Shown: one piece after another, positions 40,501-50,782 of the stretch
How the letters are laid out: each line of letters starts with the position of its first letter
Numbering within the stretch: position 1 is the stretch's first letter
Origin: Isoperla grammatica
Lineage: Eukaryota; Arthropoda; Insecta; Plecoptera; Perlodidae
NCBI GenBank assembly: GCA_945910005.1
Contig: OX246746.1
Span: 12,688,563-12,752,562 of the forward strand
Length of the DNA stretch: 64,000 nucleotides
Reading direction: 5' to 3'
Translations under genes and position numbers: made by a program
Notes under the pieces: model-generated
Told to the model about the DNA's origin: nothing
Seen by the model: the letters and a program-made list of their open reading frames with translations, nothing else
Database searches by the model: none

Positions 40501-41301
40501 TGATCAGTGAGCCCCCCCCCCCCCCCCCCCCCCCCCCCAAGAGAAATACAGCGCTAACTATAACGTGATGATAAGCAAAAAATATAACAATTCTATTTGA
40601 TAAGTGGATTAGAAAAACAATGTACAAGATTCGTCAACAACTTCACTGCGTAGCGACACAATTGAACAAATAACTCTCCTTATCCTCCGAATCAATTCCT
40701 TCCTGTCTTGTCCCAAGAACTGTACTTCAATTTATACGGAAAATAACCTCGACCTCTCAGAATTCAACGATTTGGTCTCTACCCTAAACATGTTCATCAG
40801 CCTGGCGTCATATTTTCTATATGCGCAAACCGTTTTAATAAAGGCCAAGAGTCTTCCAGTGTTGGCAGAGCCTGCAGCCCCAGAAACTCATGTCTAAACA
40901 AGGGCTCACACAGATATATTTTTACCAGAGGGGGGTGGCATAATTTAATAACCTACATAATACACACTCTTTCGGGACCGAATTCACAAAACAACGTAAG
41001 CACGAAAAAAAGTGTTGCTCTTTTGATGTTTCGCGCAAGGACATTTCCCACAAGATTCTCATTTGAGTGAAACTACGTAAGAGGGAAGCAGTATTTTTCT
41101 CGCGCAAAAGTGGTTTCGCGCAAGTAAGAATTCGTTCAAATGGAGCCGCCCTCTCTATCACTCGCACAGGTACAAATGCAACAATTATTGTTTATCGTAA
41201 TAACGTGTACAAGAGCAACACATTATTGACCCATGAGCCCCCGTGCCATGCAGCCATGTAGCCATGCACCGGATTGCAACCATGTGTCTAAACTCTAAAT
41301 T
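37534..41301. other. Gene-free stretch with C23 and C27 tracts
   Basis: C homopolymers lie at 38930-38952 and 40512-40538. A 16-bp direct repeat (GGCCTTCAGGAGGTGG) occurs twice at about 39149-39181. An AT-rich tract with TATACGTA motifs lies at 39790-39845. No exon recognised. Confidence 0.45.
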
Positions 41302-41467
41302 ATGATATTTGGACTTATAACGTCTCATATTTTGGCAACGAAGCCTATCGAGACGATGAGTGGTTGCTATGAAGCCACGTCATGTAATTCACATGCCTAT
41401 AAGACAAGATTCAAAGTTCAAACCTGGAATGAAGGACTGCGGTTTACTACACCAACGCCGATACATT
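41302..41467 (-). repeat. tRNA-derived SINE, copy 3 (diverged)
   Basis: Reading the minus strand, the tRNA-like head with a GCGTTGGTGTAGTAAACCGC segment and a degraded B box is followed by a body ending in the family 3' part (CGATAGGCTTCGTTGCCAAA, then CCAAATATCA). It is clearly older than the copies at 34202 and 47825. Confidence 0.6.
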
Positions 41468-42762
41468 AGTGTTATACGTATTATCTAAATAGATTTAAAA
41501 TTTCACAATGAAAATGTATAATTGTCAGTCTCTTTGTTTAATTTTGTAAAATCCTCTTTCGAGTATGCACGATGCTTCAAGAAACCCTAAAATACGCTCA
41601 GCATGTTTTCATCGGATGTGCAAGTTCCGTAGACCGCTATAAACGTTCACTGAATTTCGCCTGTGTTCGTTCCTGTCTTCGGAAGATGTTCACACATTCT
41701 GTTCTTGCATGCATATTATAACATATTGCTAACATGTAAAATATTATGTAAATGTAAATATTCACGGAGATTGGACGATTGCTTAGATTCCTTAGAACAG
41801 CCCATCATAAATGTTGGTAATAACTTCACTCACTGACATAATTATGGTATCCCTAAATATAAGGAGACAAAACCACGTATCATTATGAAACTTTACGGTT
41901 AAATCAACTATAAGATACTAAACAAGCCAAGTTATTTTATTTATTATTAATAGCTTGAGTTTTAGTCTACCCATAAGTCACTTGGCAAACAACAATGTAT
42001 TCGTTTTGTTTCGGTCAGAGAAAATGACCGAAAGCAATTAATTTTCTTATTTTGATTCGATCGTTAGGAATGTTAACCAGTATTTTAGCAACAGTCAGGT
42101 GCGATGCGAGACTCTCCGAATATTATCCTCTCATAATAGGTTCGTGGGCATTCACGTTGCAAACATGTCATCTCTCTATTATAATTGCCAGTCTCAGTGT
42201 TGTTTATGTGAGCTTTCATCAATCTTTACCACCAGCCTTGTGATTAAGTGGGCTACTGTAGGCATCTGTCTAACCTTGACCACCTGACGGGTTATATGGG
42301 CTTTTGACACCCGTGTCTTTGGTTTAGTTAGAGCCTAAAACAAACTTGTCCACATAATTATTAATTATATTCAAAAGGAAATCAGTAACCTTGTTCGTAA
42401 CCTTCCAGATATATTCACTGGAACGACAATAATGGTTGTGGTTGTGAATTGATATCTCAAGTACCTATAAAATGTTTTGAGTCGTTAGAGAAATATTTGT
42501 ATGTTTTAGTAATGTTTTTTAAATAATTAAATAATGAACGAGGTATTAATTAAAATTAATGTGTATTCACTCAATTACAGGGATTGGTTTTCAGTGGGGG
42601 GGCGTATGATTTATATTGAGCCTCTCTATTCGACAGTACTCCGTTAGTACGGCTGGTAGATTTGCAGGTGTTCTTACATTCACACCTCAATTCACACACA
42701 CATAGAGAACAGAAATTCGTTTTGCTTTAAAAAAAAATATGAAAATTTATAGTGTGTGTGTG

Positions 42763-42813
<51 letters not shown>

Positions 42814-44015
42814 CATTGGGTCACCACATATTTTACTAAATCCAGTTCATTTCAAGCGACGATGATTTTTTAGTCTGTATGTCCAACATTTTAAGATATT
42901 GTGAGACAGTTACGCAAGCGAATTAGAACTATGTGAGTGTCACACAGTTCATAAATATATAAGATTATACAACTGTTTTGATAGCTTCTCCTTTTGCTGT
43001 GGCACAAGAAAACGACTGAATATATAGTAAACGTTAACGCCCTTCTCTTATGTTAATAAGTAAAATCTTAAATAACAACAATAAATTATCAACACCTAAG
43101 CCCTGCCTAGTGCATTGGCATTGTGCATATCAATTACACTACCTCCAAAACTCTAAAATAATTTAAATAAGCGACCACAGTGGAAGCGTGGGCCTCCTTC
43201 AATGGTGTTGGTATATACTGGGCAGTCACTGACAGTCAGAACTTCACATGGCCCGACATCACGTACAGACACAATAATGAATTTTATGAGAAATTAGCGC
43301 ACTCTTCAGAATGCATTCATGCATTATTTTATGAATGAATTACACAGTTAAAAGCTAAATTGTGCCGTTCTATTTTACTAGATACTATTTATACATTCAC
43401 TGCCTCAACGCAGCCAGTTTTATAGACAAGATTGTGCAGCTGTATAGCAATTATCAGGGGTGTTTAGTGTTTTAATCTGGTAATCTGCATGGACACTGCA
43501 CATGGACTTATGCTACATAACGTAAAATAGCTTCTTACAGGTTTCAAATACCGCCTTAGTGTTGACCGTGAAACTCGCGAATGAATGTGTTAGTGTTTAC
43601 ACGTGTAGGCTACACTCATAGAGTCTAGACATTTTCGGTGTAAAACATAACGCAAACAGGACGTTATGATTACATAACTAGCTTTATTTACATACATAGT
43701 GTGACGACTTGTCAGCAAATAGAATCAGAAGTTACGTCAAGTCTACATGATAATAACAATAATAATTCGCATTTTAAACTTTCGCGGCCCGGTAATAATG
43801 AAATCAAATTTTAAGTAAAACGGGATGTTACGCCTCGTCGTGGGTGATGATGAGGTGACTTACCTCGACTTTTCGCCCCTTCTGTGAGGGACAGCATCAG
43901 GTCTAATCAGTCTAGCTAGAGCGTTCCCTAATGCGACCACAGACAATGCGACTGCTCCTCCTTGGCTCTCGCCGGACACTGAGGGGGTAGCTGCATGTGT
44001 CTAGCTAAACACTCG

Positions 44016-44017
<2 letters not shown>
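41468..44017. other. Non-coding stretch with a (TA)n tract
   Basis: A (GT)n/(TA)n tract lies at about 42752-42812. No exon or RNA gene recognised; the frames at 42052-42287 are unremarkable. Confidence 0.5.
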
Positions 44018-44230
<213 letters not shown>

Positions 44231-45901
44231 AAAAAAATATTAATATTAATAACAATTACAATAATAGCTTTAATTGTTCGTAGGAAACGTGCCCTGCCTC
44301 TCGTTTGGCTCTTTAGGTGACTCACTATAGGTGTTGTGGTATTTGGAATATTTTGGAAGGAATGTTGGAACTTGGAAGGCTGCTATTATGACTCAATTCC
44401 AGCATTCATTTTGTGGTGGAAGAAAACCTCTGAAAACCCTTCTGTCAGTATTGCCGGTTACTGAGCCATTCTTATCGGTCTCAAATCGGTGGTCTTGAAC
44501 TTAGTCACTCACGAGACAACCTCTCAGTAAATTGCTGCAGCATTGTAGCGTGTTCAGTTGGCCAAGTGGACTGGTCGCTGGACCCAGAGCCGAATAACTT
44601 GGTATCCTCCAGTCTGGGCATAAATAATTCAGTTACAGTTTTAATTACAAGATTTATGGGGGCGATAATATAGGAAACGTATGGGCTAAGTGGGGTACCT
44701 TGGTGGTTGGGGGGCTGTGCTGGCAAATCTTTTTATCAGGGCCCAGCTAAATAAAATAGTAGTCTCTATCGGGTTATTTATTTTTAAACATGTGAAGTGT
44801 GAATGGATAATTTCTGCTTTCATTATGATAATTAGATTTCCCTACACTTGTCAGTAAATTGTGTAATTATAATGATATAGCATTTCTGTACAATTACACT
44901 TATTTATGAAATAAACGTACACCATGATAACATAATTGTAAATTTACATTTTTTAACTCTGTGTAAAGGTATTTGTTATGTTATTTCCATTATGCTTATA
45001 ATTCCAAAGAAACGGAGTACAAGAATGTTCTTGGTTTTGCGTCGTTCGAAATGAACCGTGTAAGAGGTAAAAGAAATCGAACATCAAGGCAGTTGTATAG
45101 TCTCCTCGATTTACCAGTCTATCAAGTTGGTTTGCGATGCACGTATAAAATACCAGTCGGATAAAAAACGCAGATCAAATGCCAATGGTTATTACGCGGT
45201 AGCAAATAACAGCATTCTTTAGTTGAAAACAGCAAAGACATAGGATATTTTAACTCGTAGCTTATCAATCATTTATACAGAAATTGATGAATATTTAGCG
45301 CCACGCTGCATCCATCCACCTGTCTTGTGTCGGTCCGAAAGATTCCTTGAAACTGCGACGACTCGACAACAAAAAACAGGGACGTCGAGGTTGCAGCCGA
45401 GCAGGTGAATGACTCGATCCAACTGCTACGGTCAACGAAAGTTTGTGTAATATGTGGATGTGAATTGTGTGTGAAAGAGCGAGACAGAGAAAACAGTAAT
45501 GGATTGCTGACCACTTGTAAAAATAAACTGGTCCCAAACAAGTAGCGTTCGGTGGCTAACTTAACCTTGAGGGCCGAAGTACTAAACAGTTTTGTACACT
45601 GAATTATTACTGGTACAATCGAATCCCGAACCAGGACCGCAAACTCATCAGTGCTACGGTTGGCCGTGAGGTTTCCAATACTACAACAATTATGACACCG
45701 GTATGCTCAATTGTCATTCCAGAGCTCAGACTGCTTCGCAGAAACTTCCTGCAGGGTATTAAGTATACCTTAGAATTAACTGTATTTCCTCCAATACATA
45801 AACTATACACATGTTATACATAACGAACCAAATACTTTTTAAGAGTTTGCGTTGGGATTTTTTTTTTTGTGTGGGGGGGGGGGGGGGGGAACAAAGACGC
45901 A
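44231..45901. other. Non-coding stretch ending in a G17 tract beside the gap
   Basis: No exon recognised; the minus-strand frames at 44505-44726 and 45269-45541 have no known motif. A T10 tract followed by G17 (45873-45889) lies just before the assembly gap. Confidence 0.45.
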
Positions 45902-46101
45902 NNNNNNNNNNNNNNNNNNNNNNNNNNNNNNNNNNNNNNNNNNNNNNNNNNNNNNNNNNNNNNNNNNNNNNNNNNNNNNNNNNNNNNNNNNNNNNNNNNN
46001 NNNNNNNNNNNNNNNNNNNNNNNNNNNNNNNNNNNNNNNNNNNNNNNNNNNNNNNNNNNNNNNNNNNNNNNNNNNNNNNNNNNNNNNNNNNNNNNNNNNN
46101 N
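45902..46101. other. Assembly gap, 200 N
   Basis: Exactly 200 N, most likely a fixed-size scaffold gap whose true length is unknown. It begins 12 bases after a G17 run. Any frames drawn through it are meaningless. Confidence 0.98.
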
Positions 46102-47824
46102 ATCAATATTTAAAAATATACTACAATTTTTATTTTAATGTACAAATTTATAATATATGCAGCCATGTACATTCTTGAATGGGCCAGTCAGACTAAAATC
46201 ATGATCATACAGTTACTTATGTACAGCTACTTTCAGTTTGTATCACCAAATCTTCATGTTGCATGGGAAAACTGTAGGCCTACCTGCAATCACAAAAATG
46301 TTTGTGTGGGCCATTCTGTAATACATAGAAGAAAACCAACATACATATGTGTAACATTCAGAAAATGCATTAACCAGTAATTGAATGTTCATTTAATGAA
46401 AAAGCCTTGCATTAATAATTTTAAATTAAATGTAACAACCTAAAAACAAATTATGTTTTGTGACAGTGTTCTCAAATATGTACATAATTATTACTTTATA
46501 GGATAAGTATGTTTAACTGAACTTTTTATCAACCCTTCCCATTAGAAAATGTGTAATTTACAGATGAAGTGTGGATATTCTACAATTGGCCTATGCTTTG
46601 TCAGTATAAGCACACACAAATCAAATATCGACTATCATCAAAGTATTATTGACTTATAGTAAGTCATCTGCAGTCTGTGGGAGGAACATGTTCCCGAAAA
46701 ATTGTTCCTTTCTAGGAAACTAGCATGGAAAATGAAATGCAATCGATTTTCATTTTTTTAAAGAACAAACTTCTAGCTTTAGGTACTCTTTTACTGGAAC
46801 TTGGAAAGATCCGCTATCTTCTATAAGACCCAGCCGCAGAAGCGAGTCTACTAACTAACTAACTCTTAAACTGATGAAGAATATTAAAATAATTACAAAC
46901 TTTCCTTTTTGTCAATTGTTGTAGGCTAGGCTAATTGTAATTGTATTTTATTTGCAGCTTTATCCTTACATTGAGATGGCGCAACAAGTGCAGACCATTT
47001 TACAGTCTGTGAAGATATAAAACTTGGGACTTCCCATTCTTTCTAGAACTCTGATCCCCACCCCCTTCCATTTTCAGATTCTAGTGATCTTTCACGTTGT
47101 TATTATCAGCTTGGTTCTAAAAAAACCAGTCATGATATAGATCATGTGTTCCCTATAGACCTACTGAAATTGTGAATATTCTTTAATCACACAGGCTTTA
47201 GATTGCACGTTTATGTACAGTGCCAAAAGATCTTGGTGGATGAAAAAATCTCTACACCTAAACCAATCACTCTAAGTGGCCTTCATATTGCTGAAGCCAC
47301 AGTTCTACATCGCGTGCATCTTTAGGGGTGTGCAAACCTTAATTTTTACTTAGCTACTCTATCTACACTATTATAGCCTAGGTCTAGTTACTCAAAATAA
47401 TTTTATCGAAACAAAATGTCGGGCAAATGTGAGATAGTCATATCATAGTAAATATCTGTCCCATCACGAATATGTTAATTTCAACATGATCCAGTAAGTA
47501 TTGTAGAGTCCCAGACTGTGGCAGGCAGGGTCAACTTGACCTCGCGGTTGCACAGTGCTTTGCAATCAGTCAACGTCAAAATAAGAACATTATTTATGGA
47601 TTAAAAGTTTCGTGAGTTTCTAAGGGTTAGAAACTCTCTATTAAAAATAGCCACGATATAAAAAATTTGAGTACGGTATTTGTAAATTTCCTTCCACTCA
47701 CGAATATGCTAACACTAATTTCTAAGCTATTGACGTGCCATTTCGTGCCCATCACATGCTCACTGATCAATGCGCTACACAGACCATTTTCCTAGTATGT
47801 TAAAACAACGCTGTTACGTCGATG
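46102..47824. other. Non-coding stretch, nothing recognised
   Basis: AT-rich, with no exon, RNA gene or repeat recognised. It lies downstream of the Artemis-like gene's stop and may include its 3' UTR; no convincing polyadenylation signal was fixed on the minus strand. Confidence 0.45.
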
Positions 47825-48004
47825 GTGATGGTGATGATATTTGGGGTTTTACAGCCTATATTTTTGCAACCAGGCTAATCAAGACGATGAATGGGTGATT
47901 ATGAAGGTGAAAAAATGCCACATGACATCCAAGACCAAGCCAGGATTCGAAACTGGAACTGAGAGACCGCGGTTTACTAGACCAACGCCTAATCGACCTC
48001 GGCC
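47825..48004 (-). repeat. tRNA-derived SINE, copy 2
   Basis: Full-length minus-strand copy of the family at 34202. It has a tRNA-like head with TAGGCGTTGGTCTAGTAAAC, a one-base variant B box (GTTTCGAATCC), the body, and the 3' end CCCCAAATATCATCACCATC. It lies about 90 bp downstream of the stop codon of the Artemis-like gene. Confidence 0.8.
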
Positions 48005-48093
48005 AACTGCGCAGGCACGCTCTTACGAAAAAACTATTCAAGGTGTGGGTGAAAGTAGTGCAGAAATATACTTACAGTAAGTTTTCTTCTATT

Positions 48094-48126
48094 TCACTTC
48101 TGGATTTCTTCAAGTATGGATTTTAG
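48094..48126 (-). CDS. DCLRE1C: Artemis-like exon 7, terminal
   Basis: Acceptor TTTTCTAG|CTA in phase 0, then LKSILEEIQK and TGA at 48096-48094. The ten residues fit the last helix of the core (human VVEILKPLC). A strong unused donor (TTACT|GTAAGTAT) lies about 35 nt after the stop, so the 3' UTR may be spliced or an alternative form may exist. The exon is short, hence the lower confidence. Confidence 0.65.
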   Translation of the reverse strand, partial: LKSILEEIQK

Positions 48127-49993
48127 CTAGAAAATGAAAAATAGTCATTAGGTCTAGCCCAAATCATGGCCATTACCTGGCCATAAAACATGCAAGTTTT
48201 ATCATTGTGTAATCTTTCATGTTAGGTAGGTCCACCATCAACTGCTATACCACACTATTGTTTACTTCTTCTATGAAGATTATGAGGATGGCAAATTTAA
48301 CTAAAATGAAAAATATTTTATAAAATAAGTGATTTGTTCATTTTTATGGCACTATTAAATTTTAATGCAAACCTGATAAAGACAACAGTGAGTGAATGAC
48401 AGATGATCGAAAGATAGTGAGGCTCCGATCCATTTAAAAACCGCATAAGCCAAGGATAGCTTAGCTCTTTAAAAAAGCTGTATTGAAAAATATCTCATAA
48501 CAAATACTTAGTAGTTAGCATAGGGATTTATTCTAAATAGGCAGGTGACATGATGTGCAAAGGAACCTGAGATGACCTTCAATAACTGTTAATTAACACT
48601 CCAGTTTTCTTTAACTGTTCCAGTAGACATGAAGAACATAACATAACAACTAATTTATTCTCTCTTCACCATTATTTAGTGAAGTTAATGTATACTTAAG
48701 TCATACATACTTTGCAATCCGTAAGGTTGACTGGCATGACACACGGTGCAATGCTGTCAGGACGTAGGAAACGTATAAATGACCCAATTTCTTGAGGGGA
48801 AGAGTGGCTTGAATACATAACATGTTGACATTTTCCATTCTCATTAGCTTTAGAAATGGTTAGATTCTGTAAAAAATAAACTATATAAAGTGAAACATTG
48901 CCAGGATTTACAACAATCTGCAAATTATAACAGTAATACCAGAAGATATGGTGTATATATTAACAAACATGTGATTTTGTTAAAATGTTTACGGGCCTCG
49001 CAACCCATTCACTCTTGGAATGGCAGGCCAAATGTTTAGTTACTTGGTTATAAAGGAAATGTCAGATTTCATTCTAAACTAGGAATGTGCGAATACTCGA
49101 AAACTTGAGCCAAGTCGAGTATGTAGTTGGTAGGCCTAGGTCTACTCAACTTGACGCGAGCGAGTTTTTCATGATTTTTGGTCCAGTATTTACGCCATTT
49201 AATTTGAACAGAAGTCACCAAACGCCCATGCGGGAATGGTGCAGACTACCCTTTTCGACATCAGTTCAGCTGATGGGTAGTAACGTCATTTCATAACGTC
49301 GCTAGTGGGAGCGACCCAGAATACATTACGACTGTAATTATATCAAAATGTTTAAGTTGCTTGTACTTAACCATCAACAACCTACCATCTAATTGAGATT
49401 TTAGGAATACTCTGTATAATGAACTCACCTCAGACTGACTACCGAGCCACCAAAGTGTCCCTGCTTCGATCCTAAGCACATGAGTGTTGGTATTCTCGTC
49501 GGACTCTGGTATGTCCTATGGAAACAAACTTTTGTAACAAAACAAATAAACTTTACACAAGATATCTAATGATTAGTTCACGTGCTTAGCTTACACTAGG
49601 CCTTTGGCGAAAGACTTGAATGCGTGCACACGGCTTATTTGAAATTGAGCTACTCATTTCGGGTATTGCACTGTATAACTCATAGTCATCATCTGGAACA
49701 CGGACGCGTGTGCGTAGCTTGGTTGCAACATCCATGATTAAATGGGCGTATCCATCTTGCTCTATAATAGGAACGAACAACTTGCTTCAATTTATGGAAG
49801 ATAAGCACAGCAAATTATATAAATTAGCTTTCACTAACCCATGACAGTAGCTGTGTATTTTCCACATATTAGCAAAACAAATATAAAACACATGAATAGA
49901 AATAATCTATAGTAGGTATGCATCAATGATGTGATGTTACACAATACAGTAGCTAATAATAATAATAATATTAATAATAATAATAATAATACC

Positions 49994-50053
<60 letters not shown>

Positions 50054-50690
50054 TAATAATGAGAATGTAGAGACAACTTGGCGGGAAAAGATAAACAGAT
50101 ATAAGGAATTATCAATTGAAATAAAAAGGTTGTGGAAGCAGAATAATGTAACTATTATACCGTTAATTATATCAGCAAATGGCATTGTTCCACGTAAACT
50201 CCATGACAGTATTAAACTAATTGGTCTCCAACCGAACATATACATCGAGATGCAAAAAGCAATTATTTTGAACACGTGTAGGATAGTGCGAAAATTTTTG
50301 AACTAAGAAGAATGAAGACTTCAAGAAGTTCGATGGTGGTTTTCGTGGTTTCCACCGTACAAAGAGCGAATGCTGGGATGAGTACAAATCGGCCACGACC
50401 GTACATAGCATCCACAGTTCGGTTTGGAAAAAATAATGTGGACAATGATATATTAAGTAGTATAGCCAAATGTGGGCATTTGAGAAGCAGAAGAAGAAGA
50501 AGAAGAAGAAGAAGAAGAAGAAGAAGAAGAAGATATATTAAGTAGTTCTAAGTAGATTTTAATAAGGTAAACACATGGAAATACTTGACATTTGTGTCCG
50601 TACAACATGTTTATGCCGGTTTTGACCGAGTTTGTATGTATTGCAACAATAAAATAAATAATAATAATAATAATAATAATAGGGTAATAA

Positions 50691-50782
<92 letters not shown>

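Noticed and set aside
45759..46178. Open frames spanning the N block on both strands
   Set aside because: They exist only because N codons were treated as open; the gap has no sequence.
47841..48080. 79-codon plus-strand ORF
   Set aside because: It lies almost wholly in the minus-strand SINE copy and reads its tRNA-like head in reverse.
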